NCBI RefSeq assembly: GCF_000735435.1
Contig: NZ_JMPP01000051.1
Coordinates: forward strand, 17,706-81,705
Origin: Klebsiella planticola ATCC 33531
GTDB taxonomy: Bacteria; Pseudomonadota; Gammaproteobacteria; Enterobacterales; Enterobacteriaceae
Direction of reading: 5' to 3'
DNA: 64,000 nt
The first letter of the stretch is position 1; each line of letters opens with the position of its first letter. Below are positions 49,709 through 59,890 of the stretch, piece by piece. The notes beneath the pieces are model-generated. The model made no database searches and was not told the DNA's origin. It worked only from the letters and a program-made list of their open reading frames with translations. The position numbers were made by a program, and so were the translations under genes.

Positions 49709-50935
49709 ATGCGATACATACCAGGCCGTATACCCGCTATCCTTGCGGTCAGTAATCTGTTTTTTACCTGTGCTGTCTCTGTTGACCTGACCATTGCCAC
49801 CCTGGTGGGTTATCAGCTGGCCCCGTCTGATGAACTGGCCACCGTTCCATTTGCGCTCATCACTGTTGCCGGCGCGTTCTCGAGTCTGTTTGCTGCCGGC
49901 ATGATCGGGCGGGGAAACGAAAAACTCGCGTTTATACTGGGGTCTGTATGCGGTACAGCGGGCGGATTATTGTCTTTTCTCGCTGTGCTGAAGGGCAGTT
50001 TTTTACTTTTTTGCACCGGCTGCTTTCTTGTGGGGGTCTATCAGGCCTTCAGCCAGTACTATCGCCTGGTTGCCGCCGATCACACCCCGCCGGAAGTGAA
50101 GGGGCAGTCTATCTCTCTGGTCATGATTGGCGGTGTTGTGGCGGCAATCCTCGGGCCACTGTTGACGATTATTGCACGGGATGTTCCCGGGCTACCTCGC
50201 TTTGCCGGTGTTTATCTCGTGGTGGCGGCACTGGGTATTATGTCGGCACTTAATCTGGCGCTGTTCTTCGGCCGATCAAAAAAATATCCCTCTGCTCCGG
50301 ACACCGCGGCTCCCCCGGTACGGTCACCGACCAGCCGGGAGCTAATGAAACGTCCGGATTATCGTACTGCCTGGTTTCACCTGGTCGTTGGCTCGTTGGT
50401 GATGCTTTTTCTCATGACGGCGGCCCCTCTCTCCGTTACGCACCACCATTCAATGAATGATGGCGCCCTGGTCATTCAGCTGCATCTGCTGGGAATGTAT
50501 GTCCCTTCACTGTTTACCGGTCTCCTGATACGAAAAGTGGGGATCACCGTGCTGTTATATGCCGGGATCGCTCTCAACATGTCAGCCATCATGGTTAACC
50601 TGACCGGGGAAACGATGCTGGCTTACGGCTTAAGTCTGCTTCTGGTGGGGGTCGGATGGAATTTTATGTTTGTGGGCGGTTCTACGCTGCTTAGTCTCTC
50701 TTATCGTGATCATGAGCGAAAAAAAGCGCAGGGTCTGGCCGAAACCAGCCGCTTTATTTTCTCCGCGATCGCCACATCAGGGGCGGGGGTGATGCTGGCA
50801 TTGCTGGGCTGGAAACTGCTGGGCCTGATGATGTTACCTGTTTTACTGATATGTCTGGTATCCACCTGGCAGTATGGTCATGCTGTCAGGAAAGAACGCG
50901 CGACAGCGTCGCGGAGTGCTGAAGACGGTTCTTAA
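49709..50935 (+). CDS. MFS transporter
   Basis: A 408-residue, 12-helix major facilitator protein with hydrophobic segments spread evenly and a charged central loop at about residues 188-215 (GRSKKYPSAPD). The segment VGVGWNFMFVGGSTLLSLSY in the C-terminal half is typical of YfmO/YajR-like exporters. The substrate is unknown. A strong AGGAGG site precedes ATG 49709. It ends in a basic cytoplasmic tail. Confidence 0.85.
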   Translation: MRYIPGRIPAILAVSNLFFTCAVSVDLTIATLVGYQLAPSDELATVPFALITVAGAFSSLFAAGMIGRGNEKLAFILGSVCGTAGGLLSFLAVLKGSFLLFCTGCFLVGVYQAFSQYYRLVAADHTPPEVKGQSISLVMIGGVVAAILGPLLTIIARDVPGLPRFAGVYLVVAALGIMSALNLALFFGRSKKYPSAPDTAAPPVRSPTSRELMKRPDYRTAWFHLVVGSLVMLFLMTAAPLSVTHHHSMNDGALVIQLHLLGMYVPSLFTGLLIRKVGITVLLYAGIALNMSAIMVNLTGETMLAYGLSLLLVGVGWNFMFVGGSTLLSLSYRDHERKKAQGLAETSRFIFSAIATSGAGVMLALLGWKLLGLMMLPVLLICLVSTWQYGHAVRKERATASRSAEDGS

Positions 50936-51116
50936 ATCCGCTCACGCCGCCCAAATGCAACATATTCGGCTGGCGGTCAGTTTCAGTGTAGGAGAGGCGC
51001 CACTTGCGCAAGCATGAGGTGAGCATTACGCGTGTTTAACAGGGCTGCTGATTTGATACACAGATGCTCCCTCCCGTAGACAGATGTGCCGGGATGACCG
51101 GCAAGACAGAAAGGTG

Positions 51117-51917
51117 CTATGCGTCAAAAAAGAGTGTATCCCCGCAGGAAAGGCGATATTTATCCTTAAGCCACAGTCTGCCCCATCGTCCCGTGCAGTG
51201 GCATCCCATGATTTTTTCAGGCTTTATTTCCCTGAGAAACTTCATAAGATTGATCAGTTTTAATGGCGACGCGGTACGCAGGTGCAGTCCGCCGATAACG
51301 GCATAAATATTCTCTTCCCGCGTAATATTCCGGCAATGGCGAATCGTGTTCTCCAGCCCGCGGTGACCGCATCCGGTAATAATGACCAGGCCACGGGAGG
51401 AGCGCCAGATAAGGGCCCCTTCATCAGGCACATAATCAAGTGCTCCGGTACGGACATCGGTAACACCATATGCAACGGGCTTTTCGACGGGAATTTCACC
51501 TGTCCAGGTAAAGCGTTTTCCCACTGCGTGCGGGCCTTTACTGAACAGCACATTTTCGCCGGTGAAATTAAGGTGCCGTGTAAGCTTTTTGACCGGTATT
51601 GCCTTACCGGGGACTCGTACACAGGCATATCTTTCCCGTACAACGTCAGGATGACAGATAATCCTGGTACCTGAATTGAGCCAGTTGACGCCGCCGATAT
51701 GGTCATAGTGGCCGTGCGATAGCACCACCGCGCTCAGATTCGACAAAGGTTCATTCATCAGCCGGGCGTTGCGGATAAATGTTTCATCCGGGCCGGTATC
51801 AAACAGTATCCGGCTGTCTCCGTCATCCAGCAGAATACAGAGCCCCGCGCGGGGTTGCATACCGGGCACGGCCCGCGGGGAGAGATGGTTTTCAACCAAC
51901 ATTGTCATTTTTAGCAT
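51117..51917 (-). CDS. MBL-fold metallo-hydrolase
   Basis: A 266-residue metallo-beta-lactamase-fold hydrolase. The dinuclear metal motif HGHYDHIGG gives H68, H70, D72 and H73; a further metal ligand histidine lies in ITGCGHRGLENT, and GGLHLR and GCHCTG carry others. The pattern resembles the RFA-P synthase-like branch of the family, whose bacterial members have no settled function. It is convergent with the MFS transporter gene. Confidence 0.83.
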   Translation of the reverse strand: MLKMTMLVENHLSPRAVPGMQPRAGLCILLDDGDSRILFDTGPDETFIRNARLMNEPLSNLSAVVLSHGHYDHIGGVNWLNSGTRIICHPDVVRERYACVRVPGKAIPVKKLTRHLNFTGENVLFSKGPHAVGKRFTWTGEIPVEKPVAYGVTDVRTGALDYVPDEGALIWRSSRGLVIITGCGHRGLENTIRHCRNITREENIYAVIGGLHLRTASPLKLINLMKFLREIKPEKIMGCHCTGRWGRLWLKDKYRLSCGDTLFFDA

Positions 51918-52190
51918 CAGGTCTACGGTTCCCTGGGTTGGCTATCGTTTCAGGCCGGTTTAGCAGGAATGGTCATTTTAACCGCCTGAAAATAGTAATT
52001 TAGCCTAACACAATAGCCTGGCGACTGATCAGAGATATGCCTTACAGATTGCCAGGGTACTTCAAAACCATTGCAGGGCAGCCCCTGTGATGCGTCTTCC
52101 CTAGTGTTTATTGATCTCCTCCCTGAAAACAGTGCCAGTCTAAACTGAAGTATCCGGTCTTCCCTCCTGCTCACAGAGAGGCTTATTGCC

Positions 52191-52457
52191 ATGAAAAAGA
52201 CCCGCTATACCGAAGAACAGATTGCATTTGCCCTGAAACAGGCTGAAACCGGTACCCGCGTCGGGGAAGTCTGCAGAAAGACGGGCATTTCTGAGGCCAC
52301 TTTTTGTAACTGGAAGAAGAAATTCGCCGGTCTGGGCGTGACGGAGCTGCGACGTCTGCGGCAACTGGAAGATGAAAATCAGCGGCTGAAGAAACTGGTG
52401 GCTGATCTGAGTCTGGACAAGGAGATGCTGCAGGAGGTGCTGAAGCAAAAGTTCTGA
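52191..52457 (+). CDS. IS3-family transposase OrfA
   Basis: An 88-residue DNA-binding subunit. MKKTRYTEEQIAFALKQAET opens a helix-turn-helix (VGEVCRKTGISEATFCNWKK), followed by a leucine zipper (LEDENQRLKKLVADLSLDKE) that pairs with OrfB. It is intact. The orfB frame begins in the -1 frame at its end, near an AAAAG slippery run, as in other IS3-family elements. Confidence 0.92.
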   Translation: MKKTRYTEEQIAFALKQAETGTRVGEVCRKTGISEATFCNWKKKFAGLGVTELRRLRQLEDENQRLKKLVADLSLDKEMLQEVLKQKF

Positions 52458-53289
52458 GGCCGGCTCAGAAGCGCCAGGCGGTGCATTTTCTGCAGGGAGC
52501 ATATCGTATCACTGTCCGCCGGGGATGCGGGTTGCTGATGCAGAGCAGACCGGTCTACCACTGGCAGAGTCGGCGTGACGATCGGGCGATAACCCTGCGT
52601 ATCCGGGAAATAGCGGAACCCGGATACGATACGGTTGCCCGCGTATTCAAATCCAGTTGCAACGGGAAGGCTGGCGGGTTAACCACAAGAAAACACATCG
52701 GATTTATTGCCTGGAAGTGCTTAACCTGCGCAAAAAGCGCCCCCGCATGCATGTCAGTGCAGCACGCCGCCATCATCGCCCGACCCTGACGCATATCGAT
52801 CAGTGCTGGAATATGGATTTCGTGTCGGATAATCTGTTTAACGGACGGCGTTTTCGGGCGCTGACTGTAGTAGATAATTTTAGTCGTGAGTGTCTGGCGA
52901 TCCATGCTGGAAAATCATTGAAGGGTGAGGATGTGGTCAGCGTAATGGAAGCGCTGCGGGTACTGGATAAGCGCCTGCCGGTACGTATTCAGACGGATAA
53001 CGGCAGCGAGTTTATCTCAAAAAGTCTGGATAAATGGGCGTATGAACACGGTGTCGCGATGGACTTCTCCCGCCCCGGAAAACCAACAGATAACCCGTTT
53101 ATTGAGTCATTTAACGGTAGCCTGCGGGATGAATGCCTGAACATTCACTGGTTCCTGTCGCTGGAAGATGCGCAGGACAAACTCGACAAGTGGCGCAGAG
53201 AATATAATCATGAGAGGACGCATTCATCACTAAATGACATGACTCCGGCTTAATTCATCCGAAGTCTCCGGAAAGACGAAGATCTTTAA
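52454..53289 (+). pseudogene. IS3-family transposase OrfB, frameshifted and with early stop
   Basis: The integrase subunit is recognisable in two frames. The upstream frame reads from about 52454 to EIA-E at 52618; one base is missing at 52619-52621 (GAACCCGG where GAAACCCGG is expected), and the reading continues in the next frame as RIRYG. The DDE residues are in [17 protein letters not shown] and [14 protein letters not shown] at 53251 replaces a GAA-type codon; the original stop is at 53287-53289. Confidence 0.88.
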
Positions 53290-53290
53290 T

Positions 53291-53644
53291 TTAGCACTGC
53301 ACTGATTTTGGGCCAGGGTCATATGTCGGAAGATCTCTAAAAGTGAATGGCGCGGATTGAGGGATACTTACAGAAATACCGCGGGACATATTTGGAGCGA
53401 TGGTAATAACCCCTTTTCTGCGCAATGCGCGAAGATGTTCGGCGACGGCGTGCGTGGACGCAGCGCCAATCAGTTCTGACTGCTCCCTGGCCGTAGGTGG
53501 GTAACAGTGTTTTTTGATGAATGCAACGAGGAGAACAAACACCTCCTGCTGACGTGGGTTCAATTTCTGGAATGACGAAAGACCAACGTTGTCATTATGA
53601 CTGCCAGTCTTTATTGCTTCTGGTTTTGTGATGGTTTGTGCCAT
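53291..53644 (-). pseudogene. LexA-like DNA-binding protein truncated by the IS
   Basis: A 117-codon frame whose residues 25-95 form a LexA-type winged helix (QQEVFVLLVAFIKKHCYPPT, then AREQSELIG and VAEHLRALRRKG). There is no LexA peptidase domain. The last seven codons (GPKSVQC) lie within the IS right end, so the natural C-terminus is lost. GGAGAG precedes the ATG. Such small LexA-like repressors are common in phages and integrative elements; the truncated form may still bind DNA. Confidence 0.7.
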
Positions 53645-53835
53645 GGTTTCTCTCCGTGGCGCAGCAGGTATAGGTTGTTCAGGCCTACCCTCTTAAATTA
53701 CCAACCAACAGTCTAACAACTGTATTTCATAGTAGAACACTTAGTCTCTCAAAATATTGAATCCGCAAACCATGTCATCTATTAATAGCAGCATCAAAAA
53801 TAAATAATAGGTTCAACTTAAGCATATGAAGCAGT

Positions 53836-54369
53836 CTAGTTTACTACAATGCCATCCATCCAAACACTTGCAAGATTGAGAAATGGTACTAACATGGGAG
53901 CATTCATTAATGGATCATTGACAATAAGTGTTGGAGCAGGGAGCATCCTTATCCCACGAATAACAACAACATGTGTTGTCCCTCCCGCCATTGCCAATTG
54001 TGCAAGAATTGGTCTCCCCGTTGCTAGTGTTGACTCAATAATTAATGGATTAGCCGGCAACACATAATTAGAATACGCACCTCCAAAATAAGAAATAATA
54101 TTAGCAACCGTATTAAAATCGCCACCATGAAAACATATCGGGTTACTATTATGACAACATTCACCTGGATTCAATTTGCTGGCAACCTCTACAATCTGAC
54201 ACTGTGATGGTATATTCCCCGGACCATTCTTGTAAGCAATAATCTGTTGAGCTGCGGCCGCCCAGCACCATACAGGAGTTTGCTGCATAAAATGAGGAAT
54301 GTTTAAATTGACATCAGCTTTCACAGGTAGGACCATTACAAAAATTAAAAAAAAGATTTTACTAAACAT
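53836..54369 (-). CDS. Secreted papain-like cysteine protease (C39/AvrRpt2-like fold)
   Basis: A 177-residue protein with a signal peptide (residues 1-18, cleavage after V-K-A). The catalytic cysteine lies in TPVWCWAAAAQQII, the histidine in GTTHVVVIRG and an Asn/Asp in IVNDP, the order of papain-like peptidases of the AvrRpt2/C39-like group. Extra cysteines (CQIVEV, ECCHNSNPIC) could form disulphides, consistent with export. GGAGGAG lies at the ATG. Gene is A+T rich, and a membrane-protein gene lies 65 bases upstream on the same strand. Confidence 0.78.
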   Translation of the reverse strand: MFSKIFFLIFVMVLPVKADVNLNIPHFMQQTPVWCWAAAAQQIIAYKNGPGNIPSQCQIVEVASKLNPGECCHNSNPICFHGGDFNTVANIISYFGGAYSNYVLPANPLIIESTLATGRPILAQLAMAGGTTHVVVIRGIRMLPAPTLIVNDPLMNAPMLVPFLNLASVWMDGIVVN

Positions 54370-54434
54370 ATCTCCTCCATATTATAAGGCATTGTTATTA
54401 TCCTATCCCTCCGCAAAAGCTGACCCTAAATCTA

Positions 54435-55145
54435 TCATGACGTTACTGGGACCACTACACCTCCAGGATTTAATTTATAAAATGAAAAACTATAAACTTT
54501 CCAGTCTTTAGTTTTTTCTTCCCCAACTAACATCACCTCCAGAATTACTATATTTGCCACATTACTATATTTCGCTAAAAATCTATAATACCTATATGAG
54601 CCTACGTCAAAACCAGTAACAGGTGGTGATAAAAATGACCTATCCGAATCTTTATATAGTTCCTCCGAGTTACCTAAATATTTTACAATTGGATCCACAT
54701 CAGAAACAAAGGAGTCTAAGCTATGTTGTTCCTTATTTCCCAAAGTCAACTCTTTATAGGCACTTCGAAAATCTCTAACATTGATTAAATCAATCCATTT
54801 CTTTGCTTTTTCAAATGAATTTGTTTTTGGTGTATAAGGAGTCTTATCTGGATTGGGATTTACTGTGATAGGATACAGAAATACCAAACAAAAAACTGCC
54901 ATCGCGCCTCCAGCTCTCACTACAGTCATGTTTAGCCACGGCAGTTTACCTTGTAGATCAATAAATCCTGGAAGAACAGCAGCAACTCCTGCCGCAGCTA
55001 AGGACATAACAACACGAACAACCCACATCTTATTATCATCTAGATTTTTGGTGTAAAAAACAAGAAATAAAACAACTGATACAAAAACAACACCAAAAGT
55101 AAATGCAGCAATAATTTGCATATTTTTAGAATTTACCTGGCTCAT
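54435..55145 (-). CDS. Membrane protein with DUF4019-like C-terminal domain
   Basis: A 236-residue protein. Three hydrophobic helices lie in the first ~100 residues (about 10-30, 41-60 and 74-93), then a polar linker (NPNPDKTPYTPK) and a soluble domain starting FEKAKKWIDLINVRDFRSAY that resembles DUF4019 proteins. The soluble domain should face the periplasm or cytoplasm depending on topology. I chose MSQVNSKN (55145) with GGTGGG upstream. It is likely cotranscribed with the papain-like protease; it is possibly an inhibitor or immunity partner, which is inference only. Confidence 0.65.
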   Translation of the reverse strand: MSQVNSKNMQIIAAFTFGVVFVSVVLFLVFYTKNLDDNKMWVVRVVMSLAAAGVAAVLPGFIDLQGKLPWLNMTVVRAGGAMAVFCLVFLYPITVNPNPDKTPYTPKTNSFEKAKKWIDLINVRDFRSAYKELTLGNKEQHSLDSFVSDVDPIVKYLGNSEELYKDSDRSFLSPPVTGFDVGSYRYYRFLAKYSNVANIVILEVMLVGEEKTKDWKVYSFSFYKLNPGGVVVPVTS

Positions 55146-55769
55146 CAATCCCACCCTAAGTATCATCGAGGAAGATACAACGGTAGCTGCATTAATCCTA
55201 CAGCGAGCACTTTCAATAAAAGTAATAGCAAATGTAAAAAAAATATCAATATGAATGTGAGATTTTACAACCTAATCATGAGAAGATAATCATTAAGCGA
55301 CTGTTATTAATGATTTTTTATTTACCTTCTTTATCTATGGCGTTAAAACTGTAAAGTTCTTTCCCTGAAAAAATAGAAATTTATATATTTTCCCTTACTC
55401 TTGGTCGTTGCGCCAAGGTGTTTCTCCAAGGCGCAATGAGTGTTGATTCGTCACTGTTGGAATGGGAGATTAATAGAACCCCACGGAAACTGGTAACCAT
55501 CACCAGACTAGCCTTTTCAACCATCTGCGCAAACAACGAAAGAATCCCCACGATTTCATCATGCTAGAGCGGCATAAAGGAAACTGTATCACCGCGACGG
55601 TACATCAAAGCACGCTCGCATACCGGAAACGACCTGAGGCGGGCTACAATAACCCCACCATCGCATCTGATAACCGCATAGCCGGTGTTCGGCATTTCTT
55701 GTTTTTTCCCCACTACAAAATCCTCTCAATAAACCTGGTCAACTTACGCGCGGTAACTCAATAAAACCA
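55146..55769. other. A+T-rich intergenic region of the mobile-element remnant
   Basis: No intact gene. GCGCCAAGGTGTTTCTCCAAGGCGC (55410-55434 region) is a palindrome. The part 55440-55770 carries short open stretches likely derived from the decayed integrase gene or its element. Confidence 0.4.
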
Positions 55770-55935
55770 GTCGTCAGCGCTTTCCCAGGCGCTCCATGAG
55801 CAAAGATCGCTTTCCGAACGACTTTATAAAGCACAGGGTATAAACACAAAAGATTTACTGGGGCATAAGACTCAACAACAAACGGACAGATATCATGATG
55901 ACCGTGGAAAAGGATGGACCAAAGTGGCTATATGA
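55770..55935 (+). pseudogene. Tyrosine-recombinase integrase C-terminal remnant
   Basis: A plus-strand frame ending at TGA 55933 encodes HEQRSLSERLYKAQGINTKD, then LLGHKTQQQTDRYHDDRG and KGWTKVAI. This is the C-terminal catalytic end of a phage integrase of the e14/P21 type: LLGHK is the conserved box II block, and the Y in TDRYHDDRG is the nucleophile. The N-terminal ~300 residues are missing. It points toward the 3' end of icd, the e14 attachment site in E. coli. Confidence 0.88.
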
Positions 55936-56001
55936 GATTTTTTTGGTGGGGGTTTTGATAACTTGTTTTGATAATATTTTGATAACCATTCGAAAGCTAA
56001 T

Positions 56002-56034
56002 AATAAAAAACGGGAACTGTTAAGCTCCCGTTAT
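56002..56034 (-). terminator. icd terminator
   Basis: ACGGGA (56009-56014 region) pairs with TCCCGT around a CTGTTAAG loop. On the minus strand the stem is followed by a T run (AAAAAA at 56002-56008 on the plus strand). Confidence 0.88.
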
Positions 56035-56054
56035 TGTTTAACCCAGAGGCTGGA

Positions 56055-57305
56055 TTACATGTTCGCGATGATCGCGTCGCCAAATTCGCTACATTTCAGC
56101 AGTTTAGCGCCTTCCATCAGACGTTCAAAGTCATAGGTCACGGTCTTGGCGGCGATAGCGCCTTCAGTGCCTTTAACGATCAGGTCTGCCGCTTCGAACC
56201 ACTGCATGTGGCGCAGCATCATCTCAGCGGACAGAATGATAGAACCCGGGTTCACCTTATCCTGACCAGCATATTTCGGTGCTGTACCGTGGGTCGCTTC
56301 GAACAGCGCACATTCGTCACCGATGTTCGCGCCCGGTGCGATACCGATACCGCCAACCTGAGCTGCCAGAGCATCAGAGATGTAGTCGCCGTTCAGGTTC
56401 ATACAGGCAATGACGTCATACTCCGCCGGACGCAGCAGGATCTGCTGCAGGAAGGCATCGGCGATCACGTCTTTGACAATGATCTCTTTACCGGTATTCG
56501 GGTTTTTAACCTTCTGCCACGGGCCGCCGTCGATCGGTTCACCGCCGAACTCTTCGCGAATCAGCTGGTAGCCCCAGTCTTTAAACGCGCCTTCGGTGAA
56601 CTTCATGATGTTGCCTTTGTGTACCAGGGTCAGCGAATCGCGATCGTTGGTGATAGCGTATTCCATAGCCGCGCGAACCAGGCGTTTGGTACCTTCTTCA
56701 GAGCACGGCTTGATGCCGATACCGCAATGTTCCGGGAAGCGAATTTTCTTCACGCCCATCTCATCACGCAGGAATTTGATCACTTTTTCTGCTTCAGCAG
56801 AGTCCGCTTTCCACTCGATGCCCGCATAGATGTCTTCGGAGTTTTCACGGAAGATAACCATGTCGGTCAGCTCAGGGTGTTTAACCGGGCTCGGAGTACC
56901 CTGGTAGTAACGAACCGGGCGCAGGCAGACGTAGAGGTCCAGCTCCTGGCGCAGCGCAACGTTCAGAGAACGAATACCGCCGCCAACTGGCGTCGTCAGA
57001 GGGCCTTTGATAGCAACACGATAGTCACGAATCAGATCAAGAGTTTCGGCAGGCAGCCAGACGTCCTGGCCATACACCTGGGTCGATTTTTCGCCGGTGT
57101 AAATTTCCATCCAGGAAATTTTACGCTCGCCTTTATAGGCTTTCTCAACGGCGGCATCCACCACTTTCAGCATCGCCGGAGTCACGTCAACACCAATACC
57201 ATCACCCTCGATAAACGGGATGATCGGGTTGTTAGGGACATTCAGTTTGCCATCTTGCAGGGTGATTTTTTGACCTTCCGCCGGAACTACTACTTTGCTT
57301 TCCAT
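56055..57305 (-). CDS. icd: NADP-dependent isocitrate dehydrogenase
   Basis: A 416-residue TCA-cycle enzyme, the same length as in E. coli, converting isocitrate to 2-oxoglutarate and CO2. The phosphorylation and substrate serine is in [13 protein letters not shown]; the Asp cluster [14 protein letters not shown] binds metal and substrate; the C-terminal [20 protein letters not shown] is intact. The icd 3' end is a prophage attachment site in E. coli (e14), and an integrase remnant abuts it here, so its last codons may derive from an att exchange. Confidence 0.98.
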   Translation of the reverse strand: MESKVVVPAEGQKITLQDGKLNVPNNPIIPFIEGDGIGVDVTPAMLKVVDAAVEKAYKGERKISWMEIYTGEKSTQVYGQDVWLPAETLDLIRDYRVAIKGPLTTPVGGGIRSLNVALRQELDLYVCLRPVRYYQGTPSPVKHPELTDMVIFRENSEDIYAGIEWKADSAEAEKVIKFLRDEMGVKKIRFPEHCGIGIKPCSEEGTKRLVRAAMEYAITNDRDSLTLVHKGNIMKFTEGAFKDWGYQLIREEFGGEPIDGGPWQKVKNPNTGKEIIVKDVIADAFLQQILLRPAEYDVIACMNLNGDYISDALAAQVGGIGIAPGANIGDECALFEATHGTAPKYAGQDKVNPGSIILSAEMMLRHMQWFEAADLIVKGTEGAIAAKTVTYDFERLMEGAKLLKCSEFGDAIIANM

Positions 57306-57538
57306 TAACCTCTCCTTCGAGCGCTTCTGGTTCTGCTCTTCCTTTTCACACTAACCGAGCGTTGGCTTTATCCGCCCACTCCGCCACCGGGTCATCCCGC
57401 TAACCGGAGATTCGCGTCCGTGCCGCCTTCTAGTAGCGCGAATCAGTTTGAGCAATATTTTTGTTAAAAAATTGTGATGAGCATGTCAATACTACCTGAA
57501 TGTTTGCGTCCATGAAAGGCATTCGTAATTAGGCTATA

Positions 57539-58189
57539 ATGCGGCAATTGTCAGGATCTGAAAATACCATGCAGAAAACTTCATTTAGAAAACATCGCGT
57601 TGAGCGATTCAGCTCACAACAAGTCGCCAGACAACGCAAAGAACACGCGCCAAAACGCGTGATCTTGTTCAATAAACCCTACGATGTGTTGCCGCAGTTT
57701 ACGGACGAAGCCGGACGCAGCACGCTGAAAGATTTTATTTCAGTCTCCGGGGTCTACGCTGCGGGTCGTCTTGACCGCGATAGCGAAGGGTTGCTGGTGC
57801 TGACCAACGATGGCGCGCTGCAGGCCACGCTGACTCAGCCCGGCAAACGCACCGGCAAAATTTACTACGTTCAGGTTGAAGGCCTGCCATCAGAAGATGC
57901 GCTGGCCGCGCTGCGCGCAGGCATCACGCTCAACGATGGTCCTACCCTGCCCGCTGGCATTGAGCGGGTTGCTGAACCGGCCTGGCTGTGGCCCCGCAAC
58001 CCGCCGGTCCGCGAACGCAAATCCATATCCACCAGCTGGCTGAAAATCACCCTGTATGAAGGACGCAACCGTCAGGTGCGACGCATGACCGCACACGTAG
58101 GTTACCCCACACTGCGGCTTATTCGTTACGCCATGGGCGGCTATACTCTCGACGGACTGGCCAACGGCGAGTGGCGCCAGGTCGGCTAA
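57539..58189 (+). CDS. rluE: 23S rRNA pseudouridine(2457) synthase RluE
   Basis: A 216-residue RsuA-family pseudouridine synthase. The catalytic aspartate is in [18 protein letters not shown]; the [20 protein letters not shown] segment binds RNA. It matches E. coli RluE (YmfC, 217 residues). The start at 57539 (MRQLSGSEN) equals the usual annotation; an internal ATG at 57569 (MQKTSFRK) is also plausible. It is divergent from icd and leads the rluE-nudJ-mnmA-hflD-purB run. Confidence 0.94.
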   Translation: MRQLSGSENTMQKTSFRKHRVERFSSQQVARQRKEHAPKRVILFNKPYDVLPQFTDEAGRSTLKDFISVSGVYAAGRLDRDSEGLLVLTNDGALQATLTQPGKRTGKIYYVQVEGLPSEDALAALRAGITLNDGPTLPAGIERVAEPAWLWPRNPPVRERKSISTSWLKITLYEGRNRQVRRMTAHVGYPTLRLIRYAMGGYTLDGLANGEWRQVG

Positions 58190-58209
58190 TCACACAAGGA
58201 ACGGGAAGT

Positions 58210-58668
58210 ATGTTTAAACCGCACGTCACCGTCGCCTGCGTCGTACACGCGAAAGACAAATTTCTGATCGTTGAGGAAACCATCAACGGCAAAGCGCTGT
58301 GGAATCAGCCGGCAGGACACCTCGAAGCAGATGAAACGCTGGTGCAGGCCGCCGAGCGAGAGCTGTGGGAAGAGACCGGCATTCGCGCCACGCCGCAGCA
58401 TTTTATCCGCATGCACCAGTGGATTGCGCCGGACAATACGCCATTTTTACGCTTCCTGTTCGCCATCGAACTTAACGATACGTGCGCCACGCAGCCGCAT
58501 GACAGCGATATCGACCGCTGCCTGTGGCTGAGTGCGCATGAGATCCTGACTGCGCCAAATCTGCGCTCCCAGCTGGTTGCTGAAAGCATCCGCAGCTATC
58601 AACAGGACCCGCGCTACCCGCTGTCATTAATTGGTGCGTTTAACTGGCCGCTCCTGGGGGGTGCCTGA
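58210..58668 (+). CDS. nudJ: NudJ phosphatase (Nudix hydrolase)
   Basis: A 152-residue Nudix hydrolase. The box [22 protein letters not shown] is complete (G-X5-E-X7-REUXEEXGU). E. coli NudJ releases phosphate from thiamine hydroxymethylpyrimidine pyrophosphate and nucleoside triphosphates. I chose ATG 58210, with AAGGA eight bases upstream; the frame is open to 58171 inside rluE. Confidence 0.95.
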   Translation: MFKPHVTVACVVHAKDKFLIVEETINGKALWNQPAGHLEADETLVQAAERELWEETGIRATPQHFIRMHQWIAPDNTPFLRFLFAIELNDTCATQPHDSDIDRCLWLSAHEILTAPNLRSQLVAESIRSYQQDPRYPLSLIGAFNWPLLGGA

Positions 58669-58724
58669 GCCGCTCGTGCGTGCTAGAATATGCCGCCTTG
58701 AAGTTCAATGTGGTGAATATTCCA

Positions 58725-59831
58725 ATGTCAGAAAGCCAAAAAAAAGTGATCGTCGGCATGTCCGGCGGCGTCGACTCCTCTGTTTCTGCCTGGTTGCTGC
58801 TTCAGCAAGGTTATAAGGTAGAAGGCCTGTTCATGAAGAACTGGGAGGAAGACGATGGTGAGGAATACTGCACCGCCGCTGCCGACCTCGCCGACGCGCA
58901 AGCCGTCTGCGATAAGCTCGGGATTGAGCTTCATACCGTTAACTTTGCCGCAGAGTACTGGGACAACGTATTTGAACTGTTCCTCGCTGAATACAAAGCC
59001 GGGCGCACGCCGAACCCGGACATTCTGTGCAACAAAGAAATCAAATTTAAAGCCTTCCTGGAGTTCGCAGCAGAAGATCTGGGCGCCGACTATATTGCGA
59101 CCGGTCACTACGTGCGCCGTGCCGATGTCAACGGCAAAAGCCAGCTGCTGCGCGGCCTGGACGGCAACAAAGATCAGAGCTACTTCCTGTACACCCTTAG
59201 CCATGAGCAGATTGCCCAGAGCCTGTTCCCGGTTGGCGAGCTGGAAAAGCCGCAGGTGCGCAAGATCGCCGAGGATCTGGATCTGATCACCGCGAAGAAA
59301 AAAGACTCTACCGGGATCTGCTTTATCGGCGAACGCAAATTCCGCGAGTTCCTCGGCCGCTACCTTCCTGCTCAGCCGGGAAAAATCGTCACCGTTGACG
59401 GCGACGAAATCGGCGAGCATCAGGGTTTGATGTACCATACCCTTGGCCAGCGTAAAGGCCTCGGCATCGGCGGCACCAAAGAAGGCAGCGAGGACCCGTG
59501 GTACGTTGTTGATAAAGACGTCGAAAACAATATTCTGGTCGTAGCTCAAGGCCACGACCACCCGCGTCTGATGTCCAGGGGCCTGATTGCCCAACAGCTG
59601 CACTGGGTCGATCGCGAGCCGGTTAAAGGCACTCTGCGCTGCACGGTGAAGACCCGCTATCGCCAGACCGATATTCCGTGCACCGTGAAAGCGCTGGATG
59701 ACGACCGCATCGAGGTACTTTTTGACGAACCGGTTGCGGCGGTGACGCCGGGCCAGTCGGCGGTCTTCTATCTTGGCGAAGTGTGCCTCGGCGGCGGCGT
59801 GATCGAGCAGCGTCTGCCGCTGCAGTCCTGA
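58725..59831 (+). CDS. mnmA: tRNA 2-thiouridylase MnmA
   Basis: A 368-residue enzyme that thiolates U34 of Lys, Glu and Gln tRNAs using ATP and sulfur from the Tus relay. The PP-loop is GMSGGVDSS (residues 11-19); catalytic cysteines are C102 (NPDILCNKE) and the one in STGICFIGE. Length and sequence equal E. coli MnmA. I chose ATG 58725 ([10 protein letters not shown]); the upstream frame from 58680 is not needed. Confidence 0.97.
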   Translation: MSESQKKVIVGMSGGVDSSVSAWLLLQQGYKVEGLFMKNWEEDDGEEYCTAAADLADAQAVCDKLGIELHTVNFAAEYWDNVFELFLAEYKAGRTPNPDILCNKEIKFKAFLEFAAEDLGADYIATGHYVRRADVNGKSQLLRGLDGNKDQSYFLYTLSHEQIAQSLFPVGELEKPQVRKIAEDLDLITAKKKDSTGICFIGERKFREFLGRYLPAQPGKIVTVDGDEIGEHQGLMYHTLGQRKGLGIGGTKEGSEDPWYVVDKDVENNILVVAQGHDHPRLMSRGLIAQQLHWVDREPVKGTLRCTVKTRYRQTDIPCTVKALDDDRIEVLFDEPVAAVTPGQSAVFYLGEVCLGGGVIEQRLPLQS

Positions 59832-59890
59832 CAGACAGTTTTTACCGCCGGTGAGACAAAACCCTCCCCGACGGTTTACAAGGAGTAGGT

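Larger units (their letters stand above)
52121..53313 (+). mobile_element. Inactivated IS3-family element (IS407-like)
   Basis: An element of about 1.19 kb with orfA, a -1-frame orfB and imperfect terminal inverted repeats: CCCTGAAAACAGTGCCAGTC at the left, and CCCAAAATCAGTGCAGTGCT as the complement of the right end. The right end truncates the LexA-like gene. No matching target duplication is visible, so the edges are approximate or one flank was later deleted. orfB carries a frameshift and a nonsense codon, so the copy cannot move by itself. Confidence 0.85.

Noticed and set aside
53836..54369. C39 bacteriocin-processing peptidase
   Set aside because: It is a free secreted protein without an ABC transporter, and no bacteriocin precursor with a double-glycine leader is seen nearby.
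56034..57308. 424-codon open frame on the plus strand across icd
   Set aside because: Exact antisense shadow of icd; the icd product is unmistakable.
58728..59603. 291-codon minus-strand frame inside mnmA
   Set aside because: Antisense shadow of a highly conserved gene.
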